From positions 1 to 8,727 of the forward strand of contig DMQW01000232.1 of assembly GCA_003455565.1 (NCBI GenBank): a stretch of 8,727 bases of DNA, given 5' to 3'. Made by a program: the position numbers and the translations under genes. How positions within the stretch are numbered: the first letter of the stretch is position 1; each line of letters opens with the position of its first letter. Positions 1-5,959 of the stretch are shown piece by piece. The notes under the pieces are model-generated. The model had not been told where the DNA came from, ran no database searches, and saw only the letters and a list, made by a program, of their open reading frames with translations. The DNA comes from Limisphaerales bacterium (lineage in GTDB: Bacteria; Verrucomicrobiota; Verrucomicrobiia; Limisphaerales; UBA11358).

Positions 1-1016
1 CGCGCAACATGGTCACGGGCGCGAGCACGGCGAACCTGTCGATCGTGCTGGTGGACGCGCGGCAGGGCGTCATCGAGCAGACGCGGCGGCACACGTTCAT
101 CGCGGCGCTGCTGGGGATTCCGCACTTGGTCATCGCGGTGAACAAGATGGATTTGGTTGATTGGAGCGAGGAGCGCTACACGGAAATCCGCGATGAGATC
201 GAGGATTTTCTGCCGAAGCTCGGCGCGTTTCGCGATGTGAAATTTATTCCGATGAGCGCGTTGAACGGCGACAACGTGGTGGAACACTCCAAGGCCTGCA
301 AATGGCATGGCGGGACGACGTTGCTGGATCATCTGGAAACCGTCCACATCGCGAGCGACCGGAACCTGAACTCGTTTCGATTTCCCGTGCAATGGGTCAA
401 CCGTCCGAACAATCCCACGGACAGGCAACTGCATGACTTTCGCGGCTTGAGCGGACAGATCGCCAGCGGCATCGTGCGCAAGGGACAGGAAGTGGTCGTG
501 CTGCCCGCTGGCATCAAGACCAAGGTCGCGGACATCTGGACTTACGGCGGCTCGCTGGACGAGGCGTTCTGCCCGCAATCGGTGACGGTCTGTCTGGAGC
601 ACGACATTGACATCAGCCGGGGCGACATGCTTGTGGGCTTGGAAAATCTTCCGGGACGCAGCGCGGATTTGCACGCGCAGATTTGCTGGATGCACAGCCG
701 CCCGTTACAGGCGGGCAAAAAATATTTTCTCAAGCACGCCACGCAAACCGTCCAGGCCATCGTCAGCAAACTGGAAAGCCGGATCAACATGACCACGCTC
801 GAACCGGAACCGGAACCGGCGGCGCTGGCGATCAATGACATCGGCGCTGTCCGCTTGAAAACTGCGAAGCCGATTGTGTTTGATGGCTACACTACGAACC
901 GTTTGACCGGCTCGTTTATTTTGATCGAGCAAGGCACGAACGCAACGGTGGCGGCGGGAATGTTGTCCGCACCAACGGAAGCGGTGAAGCCGGAATACAC
1001 GGACTTTGCGATTTGA
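1..1016 (+). CDS. cysN: Sulfate adenylyltransferase large subunit CysN (GTPase), 5' end missing
   Basis: This is the GTP-binding subunit of ATP sulfurylase. With CysD it makes adenosine 5'-phosphosulfate from ATP and sulfate in the cytoplasm, the first step of sulfate assimilation. The frame is open from base 3 and begins RNMVTGASTANL, the stretch that follows the G3 DxPGH motif in this family, so the P-loop and G3 lie outside the window. Counting from that Met, NKMD (G4) is at about 45-48 and the G5-like MSALNGDN follows near 82-89. The typical W-x-G-x-TLLDHLETV linker comes next, then FRFPVQWVNRP and two EF-Tu-like beta-barrel domains. The fragment is about 336 residues of a usual 420-475. 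It ends after the last barrel, so no APS kinase domain is fused (not CysNC). A CysD gene would be expected upstream. No clear terminator is seen in the 72 bp before the convergent neighbour. Confidence 0.95.
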   Translation, partial: RNMVTGASTANLSIVLVDARQGVIEQTRRHTFIAALLGIPHLVIAVNKMDLVDWSEERYTEIRDEIEDFLPKLGAFRDVKFIPMSALNGDNVVEHSKACKWHGGTTLLDHLETVHIASDRNLNSFRFPVQWVNRPNNPTDRQLHDFRGLSGQIASGIVRKGQEVVVLPAGIKTKVADIWTYGGSLDEAFCPQSVTVCLEHDIDISRGDMLVGLENLPGRSADLHAQICWMHSRPLQAGKKYFLKHATQTVQAIVSKLESRINMTTLEPEPEPAALAINDIGAVRLKTAKPIVFDGYTTNRLTGSFILIEQGTNATVAAGMLSAPTEAVKPEYTDFAI

Positions 1017-1088
1017 AATGGGCGGGCAATTATTTTTTCCCAGCCGCACGCTCCTGGTTTTATTATTTGCGTTTTGCAGCAACTCCGT

Positions 1089-2213
1089 TCACATGGCGAA
1101 AATTGCGTGAAACAATTTCTTCCCGCCGAACAGCCAGATGACCGCCGCCAGCGCGATATACGGACCGTAGGGCATCCGCGATGACCATTCGCGTTTGCGC
1201 AGCACAATCAGCACGATGCCCACCGCCGCGCCGATCATCGAACTCACCATCAGCGAAAACAACGCACCCTGCCAGCCGATGAACGCGCCAATGGCTCCCA
1301 TGAATTTCACGTCGCCCAAGCCCATCGCCTCGCGCGGCACCACGATTTCCGAGCAGACCGCTTCGAGATGCGTGACGTTTTCGGGATTGATGATTTCGTC
1401 GCCGATTTTTAATTCAGACGGCGACAAACGCACGGTCACATCCTTGTAGCCACGGTCCACCAGCTCGACCGTCCGCGCCTGCAAGACAATCGCGTCCGTC
1501 TTCCGGTAAAAAAATTCTTCGTAGGGAATTTCCTGGTCCGGCAGGCACAGCGCGGTTTCGGTAAAAACAATTTTAGTATCCGGTTCCAATTTCAGCCGCT
1601 GCCGGCCGAACATCAATTTTCCCAGCCGCAAAATCGCATAGACAATTCCCGCGCCGCCGGCGATGCCCAGCAAACTTTGCACCATCCCCTGCCCGTTCGT
1701 CGTCGCGCCGTGCAGTTGCGGCAGGAAAAATGAAATCACAAATCCCACCACCGCGCCGCCCAGCGTGATTTCGTCCGGGATGATGAAATGCTCGAAATCA
1801 ATGAACGTCGCCGCGATCAAACCCGCAATAAAAATGGAATAAACCAATGCCAGCGGCATGGATGGCAGCGGATGATTGGGATTGCCGAACATCAGCCAGC
1901 AGCTCAAAAACATCACGCCGGTCAGCAGTTCCACGATGAAGTAGCGCGGTGAAATCGGCGCACCGCAATTTTTGCAACGGCCCCGCAGTGAGAGCCACGT
2001 CAGCAGCGGGATGTTCAGGTAAAACGGGATCGAGTATTTACAGTGCGGACAATGCGACGGCGGCGAAACCACGCTCAAGTCCAGCGGCATCCGGTAGATG
2101 CACACGTTCAGAAAACTACCCACGATGCAGCCGAACACGAAGAAGCACGACGACCAGAAATGGAACGGCACCGTCTCCCAGTTGCGCGCGTCAAGGATCG
2201 TGTCAAAGCCCAT
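1089..2213 (-). CDS. Prepilin peptidase (leader peptidase / N-methyltransferase, A24 family) with enlarged cytoplasmic loop
   Basis: An integral membrane aspartic protease that cleaves the short leader of type IV pilins and type II secretion pseudopilins and usually N-methylates the new N-terminus (PilD/GspO type). It has 374 residues. The N-terminal segment GCIVGSFLNVCIYRMP is the family signature. Two CxxC pairs (Cys55/58 and Cys80/83) form the usual zinc site. The catalytic aspartates are predicted to be Asp139 in FIDFEHFIIPDE and Asp301 in MGLGDVKFMG. Several hydrophobic segments follow the family layout. The catalytic aspartates are about 160 residues apart, against roughly 65 in PilD-like enzymes, because of a soluble, charged insertion at about 204-290. 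The ATG lies inside the aroE end (11-bp overlap, different frame), with an AAGGA-type ribosome binding site upstream, so the two are probably translationally coupled. The sequence does not say whether it serves pili or secretion. Confidence 0.95.
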   Translation of the reverse strand: MGFDTILDARNWETVPFHFWSSCFFVFGCIVGSFLNVCIYRMPLDLSVVSPPSHCPHCKYSIPFYLNIPLLTWLSLRGRCKNCGAPISPRYFIVELLTGVMFLSCWLMFGNPNHPLPSMPLALVYSIFIAGLIAATFIDFEHFIIPDEITLGGAVVGFVISFFLPQLHGATTNGQGMVQSLLGIAGGAGIVYAILRLGKLMFGRQRLKLEPDTKIVFTETALCLPDQEIPYEEFFYRKTDAIVLQARTVELVDRGYKDVTVRLSPSELKIGDEIINPENVTHLEAVCSEIVVPREAMGLGDVKFMGAIGAFIGWQGALFSLMVSSMIGAAVGIVLIVLRKREWSSRMPYGPYIALAAVIWLFGGKKLFHAIFAM

Positions 2214-3072
2214 AAACGCTTCCTTCCGCCGCGCGGCGCATCACCTCCAACGGCGCGGATTTACCCGTCCAGATTTCAAACGCCTTCGCGCCTTGATGCA
2301 CCAGCATCCCAATGCCGTTCGCCGTTTTGCAGTCGGCAGCTTTGGCGGCGGCCAGCAATTTTGTCTCCGCTGGTTGGTAAATCATGTCGTAGACGGCCCG
2401 CGTTTGTTTCAGGGAAAATTGTTTTTCATCCAGCGGCGAGGCGTCGTCCGCTTTCAATCCAAGCGACGTGGCATTCATCACCAGATCAACCATAGCTTTT
2501 GGAAAACCCGACGCGACGCGCACGGACGGAAAACGCTTTTTGATTTCTTTCGCAATTTCTTCCGCCTTGCTTTGCGTGCGGTTGACGAGAAAAAGTTCTG
2601 CGACATTTTCCGACGCGAGTTTCAAAGCCGCCGTGCGCCCGGCCCCGCCAGCACCGAGCAGCAAAACTTTTGCGCCGCGCAGTTCCAGCTCCAAATCTTC
2701 ACGAATTGCGCGCGTGATGGCGTCCGCATCTGTGTTGAAACCGACCGCCCCGTCCGGCCCGAAGCGAATCGTGTTCACCGCCCCCCACGTTTTCGCCGAT
2801 TCATCCAACTCGTCCACCATTTCAACGGCGAGCAATTTGTGCGGCACGGTGAGATTTAATCCGGCAAAACCCATCGCCTTGGCACCTTCGATGGCCGCGC
2901 GCAGATTTTTCGAATCCACTTCAAACGCGAGATAACGCCAGTTCAGGCCGAGCGCGGCGTAGGCGGCATTGTGCATCGCCGGCGATGCGGAATGGCGGAC
3001 CGGCGAGCCGATGACCGCGCACAGGCGCGTGCTGGCATTGATGGCGGGCAAATTTGATTGCGGCACGCACAA
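2203..3072 (-). CDS. aroE: Shikimate dehydrogenase (NADP+)
   Basis: Reduces 3-dehydroshikimate to shikimate in the cytoplasm (aromatic amino acid pathway). It has 289 residues, slightly longer than the usual 270-280. The visible motifs are in family order: the shikimate-binding GSPVRHSASPAMHNAAY near 22-38, NLTVPHK with the catalytic Lys, GAVNT, GFNTDADA with the catalytic Asp, the nucleotide-binding GAGGAGRTAALKLA, VNRT, NATSLG, YDMIYQPAETKLL, and the C-terminal GMLVHQGAKAFEIWTG. No ATG is available at the 5' end: the frame is closed by TGA ten codons above a TTG at 3070-3072. The true start is that TTG or the GTG two codons later (3064-3066). No good ribosome binding site precedes either. 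It is the first gene of a two-gene unit with the prepilin peptidase, an unusual partner for a biosynthetic enzyme. Confidence 0.96.
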   Translation of the reverse strand: MCVPQSNLPAINASTRLCAVIGSPVRHSASPAMHNAAYAALGLNWRYLAFEVDSKNLRAAIEGAKAMGFAGLNLTVPHKLLAVEMVDELDESAKTWGAVNTIRFGPDGAVGFNTDADAITRAIREDLELELRGAKVLLLGAGGAGRTAALKLASENVAELFLVNRTQSKAEEIAKEIKKRFPSVRVASGFPKAMVDLVMNATSLGLKADDASPLDEKQFSLKQTRAVYDMIYQPAETKLLAAAKAADCKTANGIGMLVHQGAKAFEIWTGKSAPLEVMRRAAEGSVYGL

Positions 3073-3100
3073 TTTATATGCGGCCAGCGCACGACTTCAA
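3073..3100 (-). promoter_or_regulatory. Candidate sigma-70 promoter of aroE
   Basis: On the minus strand, TTGAAG (3095-3100) and TATAAA (3073-3078) are 16 bp apart. The -10 box matches the consensus at 5 of 6 bases and the -35 box at 4 of 6. The -10 box directly abuts the TTG codon assumed as start, so the transcript would begin within the first codons. That would favour the GTG two codons later as a leaderless start, or a different promoter further upstream. This was recognised by eye only. Confidence 0.3.
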
Positions 3101-3156
3101 AGCGCAAAGTCCATTGTGCAAACTCCAATTTTTGCGGGGCGGGATGGTTGGCAACA

Positions 3157-3266
3157 AACGGAGCGCGGCTGTGTGCAAAGCACCAGCCGCAGCACGCACT
3201 TTAATCCATGTGTCATTCGCCTGCCACGCGCTGCGGCTGGTCCTGCGGACACAGCCGCGCTCCGTT
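3157..3266. repeat. Inverted pair of REP-like palindromes
   Basis: Two 37-nt arms (3157-3193 and 3230-3266) are reverse complements at 33 of 37 positions, with a 36-nt spacer. Each arm also folds on its own. The left one (3165-3190) has GCGGCTG, bulged T, GTGC, loop AAA, GCAC, CAGCCGC. The right one (3233-3258) has GCGGCTG, GTCC, loop TGC, GGAC, bulged A, CAGCCGC. The inner stem differs between arms in a compensated way (GTGC/GCAC against GTCC/GGAC), so pairing is kept while sequence changes. The arrangement resembles the paired, inverted REP units of other bacteria. It lies between aroE and the polymerase remnant, 5 bp from the remnant's stop codon. Confidence 0.8.
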
Positions 3267-3271
3267 AATCG

Positions 3272-3418
3272 TCAGCGATGAAACTGAATTTGCTTGCTCA
3301 CTTTGGCCAGGCGTTTTTCCCAATCACTCTTGTGCGCCAGCGGGTCGGCGTCCGTGCCCCAAAGTTTTTTCACCATCTCGCGCTGCGGCACGAACGGACC
3401 TTTCGCATTCGGATTTTT
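3272..3418 (-). pseudogene. Remnant of the 3' end of a Y-family DNA polymerase gene
   Basis: Read on the minus strand, this stretch encodes the last 46 or so residues of a polymerase nearly identical to the tail of the intact gene at 4305-5639. It runs from about KNPNAKGPFVPQREM through KKLWGTDADPLAHKSDWEKR to KQIQF, then HR and a TGA at 3272-3274. Aligned by hand without gaps, 3281-3418 matches 4314-4451 at 122 of 138 bases and 42 of 46 residues. Homology stops abruptly at 3418; the sequence beyond is the upstream region of the prepilin-type gene. No start codon, catalytic domain or ribosome binding site belongs to it, so it is a gene fragment. It forms one of two direct repeats flanking the prepilin-type gene. 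Confidence 0.85.
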
Positions 3419-3460
3419 GAAGGCGAATTGCAGACAAAAAAAACTGTTTCATTCCGTCCG

Positions 3461-3466
3461 TATTAT
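3461..3466 (+). promoter_or_regulatory. Possible -10 element of the prepilin-type gene
   Basis: TATTAT ends 6 bp before the ATG at 3473. No convincing -35 box lies at the right distance; an A-tract sits at about 3435-3443. If real, transcription would start at or next to the ATG and the mRNA would be leaderless, in line with the lack of a Shine-Dalgarno sequence here. It also places the promoter just beyond the polymerase remnant. Confidence 0.25.
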
Positions 3467-3472
3467 AGTTCA

Positions 3473-4297
3473 ATGATTCCAATGAACTCCGTGCGGCCAA
3501 AAGACCGTGCCTTCACCTTGATTGAATTGCTGGTGGTCATCGCCATCATCGCCATTCTCGCCGCAATGTTGCTTCCGGTGTTGAGCCGCGCCAAGGACAA
3601 GGCGCGTGATGCCACTTGTATTTCCAATCTCAGACAGTGGGGCATCATGTGGAGGCTTTATGCCGACGAAAATAATAATTCGTTCATGTCAGGCACGGCG
3701 GCCGATTGGGCACGCGGCGCATGGGTGCTCTCGTTCACCAACAGCCACCAGCAAAAGCCCGCCTTACTCCTTTGCCCGAAAGCGACCGACCGGCGCGGGC
3801 CGGGTGAGCAGGAAGTTCACACAACTCCCGACGACCCAAATGCCGTGGATTATGGCGGACCAACCACCGCCTATGATTTTCCCATCCCCGACCCGACTGA
3901 TTCCGCCCATTGGTTGCTGGCCAGTTATGGTCTCAATTGCTGGGTCTACAATCCGGACACCAACAATATCCAAGGGCGGCTCGCCGTGTATAACTGGAGA
4001 AAATACGATATTCCAAACCAGCCTTCGGTCACTCCCCTGTTTCTGGACGCGATGTGGCGCGGCGGCGGGCCGCATTCTGATGATATGCCGCCAGGCTCAA
4101 ACGGGGAATGGATGGGTGCCAATGCCGAGATGCATCACTTCGCCATGGCGCGGCATGGCAAAGGGGTGAACATCCTTTTCTTTGACAGCTCCGTTCGTTA
4201 TTCGCGCCCAAAAGATTTATGGAATCTGCCGTGGCACAAAGATTACGATGTCAACGCCGCCGCGCTAAACATCGGATTTCCAGACTGGATGAATTGA
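3473..4297 (+). CDS. Prepilin-type N-terminal cleavage/methylation domain protein (pseudopilin-like, H-X9-D type)
   Basis: A 274-residue protein with a type III (prepilin) signal: a short basic leader ending RPKDRA, then FTLIELLVVIAIIAILAAM. Cleavage is expected between Ala13 and Phe14, with the conserved Glu at mature position 5 (Glu18). Leader position -1 is Ala rather than the commoner Gly. A long hydrophobic helix is followed by LLPVLSRAKDKARDATCISNL, typical of pseudopilin-like proteins that are numerous in Planctomycetes and Verrucomicrobia. Near the C-terminus, His228 and Asp238 in HGKGVNILFFDSS fit the prepilin-associated H-X9-DG element, with Ser in place of Gly. Its role is not known; it is probably inner-membrane anchored and exposed outside the cytoplasm. 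ATG 3482 is an alternative start. The frame stays open upstream to 3278, but that part is antisense to the polymerase remnant. It ends 7 bp from the convergent polymerase stop, and no terminator is seen between them. Confidence 0.88.
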   Translation: MIPMNSVRPKDRAFTLIELLVVIAIIAILAAMLLPVLSRAKDKARDATCISNLRQWGIMWRLYADENNNSFMSGTAADWARGAWVLSFTNSHQQKPALLLCPKATDRRGPGEQEVHTTPDDPNAVDYGGPTTAYDFPIPDPTDSAHWLLASYGLNCWVYNPDTNNIQGRLAVYNWRKYDIPNQPSVTPLFLDAMWRGGGPHSDDMPPGSNGEWMGANAEMHHFAMARHGKGVNILFFDSSVRYSRPKDLWNLPWHKDYDVNAAALNIGFPDWMN

Positions 4298-4304
4298 CTT
4301 TTGT

Positions 4305-5639
4305 TTAATGCTGAAACTGCAACTGCTTGCTGACTTTCGCCAGCCGTTTTTCCCAGTCGCCCTTGTGCGCCAGCGGGTCGGCGTCCGTGCCCCAGAGTTT
4401 TTTCACCATCTCACGCTGCGGCACGAAGGGACATTTCGCCGCCGGATTTTTATGCGCGGCGTCAACCTGCTGCAACGCCAGTTGCGCGCCGGTCATCACC
4501 GATGAATTTCCAAATTGTGAATTCAGTTTATGCGTCGCGTCGTCGAGCGCGCCCCAGCGTTCCGCGTCGGTGCGACCCCACAACGTCGGCTGCAGGTCCA
4601 GCCGCGCGAGATTCCAGAACGCAATGCGGATTTGCCGGACAGGTTTGAATTGCCCGGCCATGCAGTCGTGGAAAATTTCTTCCAGCGCCGTGTTGAAAAT
4701 TGAATTCAAAAACTGCGGTTCGCGAAAACGATGCGTGCCGCCGACCTCGCTGAAATCATTGAAGCGAATCGTCAGCGACAGCTCGCGCGCCTGCAACTGC
4801 TCACGGCGCAACTGGCCGGTAAGCCGCGTCGCCTCGCTCAACGCAAACGTCAGCGCGGCCTCGTAATCCGGCTCGTCGTAAGGCAGCGTCGTGTTGCTGG
4901 AAATCGTCGTGCGATCCTTCACTTCGAGCAGCAGCGGCTCGTTCCACAGGCCGTTCGCGAACAGCCAGAGCTGCTGGCCCCAGATGCCGAATTTTTGTTT
5001 GAGCAAAGTCGAAGGCAGTTTTGCAACGTGGCCAAACGTCAGCGCGCCCAGCGCGGCGAGCGAACGCTGACGGTTTTTGCCGATGCCGGAAAGTTCGCGC
5101 ACGGAACGATCTTTCAAAAACTCCTTTTCCTCGCCGGGTTTGACTTCGAGAAACCCCGGCTTGCCCGCGTCCGTCGCGAGTTTGGCGAGGCGCGAGGAAT
5201 TGGCGAGGCCCGCGGACACGGGAATGTCCACTTCGCGCGCAATGCGGTCGCAGATTTCGCGCACATATTTTTCCGGCGTCGTGTCGCGCCAGACCACGCT
5301 GGCCATCGTGGAAAAATCAAGGAAGCCTTCGTCAATCGAAACCGGCACGAGCGTCGGCGAATACTCTTCCAGCACATGAAACATCTCCGCCGAAATGCGC
5401 CGGTATTCGTCGTAATGCGGCTTGCACAACACGCCGCGCGGACAAATCCGCTTCGCCTCAAAACACGCCATGCCGGTCTTGACGCCGAATTTTTTCGCCG
5501 CGCGATTGGCCGCGATGACGATGCCGTCGCCGCGCCGTCCGCCGCCAACCCACACGGCGCGGCCTTCCAAATTTTTATCGAGCGCGATCTCGCAGCTCGC
5601 AAAAAAACTGTCGCCGTCCACATGCAAAATCCGGTTCAT
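4305..5639 (-). CDS. dinB: Y-family DNA polymerase (DinB/ImuB-like translesion polymerase, catalytically complete)
   Basis: A translesion DNA polymerase of 444 residues, longer than the roughly 350 of E. coli Pol IV. The N-terminal motif LHVDGDSFFASCE carries metal-binding Asp8 and the probable steric-gate residue Phe13. VSIDEGFLDF supplies the catalytic pair Asp103/Glu104, so it is not an inactive ImuB-type protein. A helix-hairpin-helix-like segment (ELSGIGKNRQRSLAALG, near 183-199) and a little-finger domain follow (about 240-360). The last 85 or so residues form an extension ending in a basic, polar tail. QLAL at 386-389 and KQLQF at 438-442 resemble beta-clamp binding motifs; this is inference. 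The tail is duplicated at 3272-3418. No ribosome binding site is seen at the ATG, and a palindromic repeat lies directly upstream. No LexA-type operator was recognised. The match to dinB rather than another Y-family subgroup is moderately sure. Confidence 0.93.
   Translation of the reverse strand: MNRILHVDGDSFFASCEIALDKNLEGRAVWVGGGRRGDGIVIAANRAAKKFGVKTGMACFEAKRICPRGVLCKPHYDEYRRISAEMFHVLEEYSPTLVPVSIDEGFLDFSTMASVVWRDTTPEKYVREICDRIAREVDIPVSAGLANSSRLAKLATDAGKPGFLEVKPGEEKEFLKDRSVRELSGIGKNRQRSLAALGALTFGHVAKLPSTLLKQKFGIWGQQLWLFANGLWNEPLLLEVKDRTTISSNTTLPYDEPDYEAALTFALSEATRLTGQLRREQLQARELSLTIRFNDFSEVGGTHRFREPQFLNSIFNTALEEIFHDCMAGQFKPVRQIRIAFWNLARLDLQPTLWGRTDAERWGALDDATHKLNSQFGNSSVMTGAQLALQQVDAAHKNPAAKCPFVPQREMVKKLWGTDADPLAHKGDWEKRLAKVSKQLQFQH
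4314..4451. repeat. Direct repeat, second copy of the polymerase tail
   Basis: This stretch lies inside the 3' end of the intact polymerase gene and matches 3281-3418 at 122 of 138 bases (offset 1033 bp). The two copies are in the same orientation and enclose the prepilin-type gene. Twelve of the 46 codons differ, eight of them synonymously. Confidence 0.85.
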
Positions 5640-5646
5640 ATTGATT

Positions 5647-5714
5647 TTGTAGGAGCCGAGATGACGAGGCTCACATCGGTAAAATTTAGAGACTCCTCAC
5701 GTCGTCTCCTACAA
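5647..5714. repeat. Palindromic repeat in the upstream region of the polymerase gene
   Basis: Two arms (5648-5672 and 5689-5713) are reverse complements at 20 of 25 positions around a 16-nt AT-rich spacer. The outer nine base pairs (TTGTAGGAG with CTCCTACAA) are perfect. Each arm can also form its own 5-bp hairpin, GAGCC/GGCTC in the left and GAGAC/GTCTC in the right, again a compensated change. It begins 8 bp above the polymerase ATG, so it would be in the 5' leader or cover the promoter. This is a different family from the pair at 3157-3266. Confidence 0.7.
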
Positions 5715-5809
5715 TTGCGTTGTCAAATTAAGCCGCCGTCCGCCGCTGCGCCACATTGAGTTGTTCACAGCAGCAGACGTGAAGATTTTGCCAGAGCCGC
5801 CCGGACAAA

Positions 5810-5837
5810 GGCTGTCCAACCCGGAAAATAGACAGCC
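5810..5837. repeat. Small inverted repeat
   Basis: GGCTGTC (5810-5816) and GACAGCC (5831-5837) pair perfectly around a 14-nt loop. There is no T-run on either side, so it is unlikely to be an intrinsic terminator. It may be part of a degraded repeat. Confidence 0.4.
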
Positions 5838-5843
5838 AGTTCC

Positions 5844-5901
5844 GTTTGGAGTTCCGCCTTCAGGCGGTTCGGAGAAGCCGCGTAAACGCGGAACTCCAAA
5901 C
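5844..5901. repeat. Three-way-junction palindromic element
   Basis: A perfect 14-bp outer stem (5844-5857 with 5888-5901, GTTTGGAGTTCCGC and its complement) encloses two smaller hairpins that overlap its inner end: CCGCCT/AGGCGG with a 2-nt loop (5854-5867) and CCGCG/CGCGG with a TAAA loop (5878-5891). The element can therefore fold either as one long stem or as two short ones. It sits just beyond the ribosomal operon terminator, and looks like a dispersed non-coding repeat. Confidence 0.65.
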
Positions 5902-5903
5902 CC

Positions 5904-5941
5904 AAAAATAAAAAACGGCGCGGAATAATTTTCCGCGCCGT
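5904..5941 (-). terminator. Intrinsic terminator of the ribosomal operon
   Basis: On the minus strand an 11-bp perfect GC-rich stem (5931-5941 with 5915-5925, ACGGCGCGGAA arms) with a 5-nt loop is followed directly by TTTTTATTTTT (5914 down to 5904). It lies 18 bp after the rplW stop. There is no T-run on the + strand side, so it acts in one direction. It marks the end of the rpsJ-rplC-rplD-rplW transcript. Confidence 0.93.
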
Positions 5942-5959
5942 GGTGATTTCAAATTTCGA

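Noticed and set aside
1017..1088. A possible terminator between cysN and the prepilin peptidase gene.
   Set aside because: T-rich runs are present, but no stem longer than about 4-5 bp pairs up next to them.
2098..2859. A 253-codon open frame on the + strand.
   Set aside because: It is antisense to aroE and the start of the prepilin peptidase gene, both well supported.
3157..3266. Reading the inverted palindromes as a terminator for aroE or the polymerase remnant.
   Set aside because: No T-run follows on either strand, and it lies upstream of aroE. The compensated double-hairpin layout fits a REP-like repeat better.
3278..3472. A 65-residue N-terminal extension of the prepilin-type protein.
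   Set aside because: This part is antisense to the polymerase remnant. The same antisense peptide appears opposite the intact polymerase end at 4308-4505. A prepilin leader is normally short, so the start at 3473 is preferred.
4731..5759. A 342-codon open frame on the + strand.
   Set aside because: It is antisense to the polymerase gene, and its translation is Arg/Ala-rich without family features.
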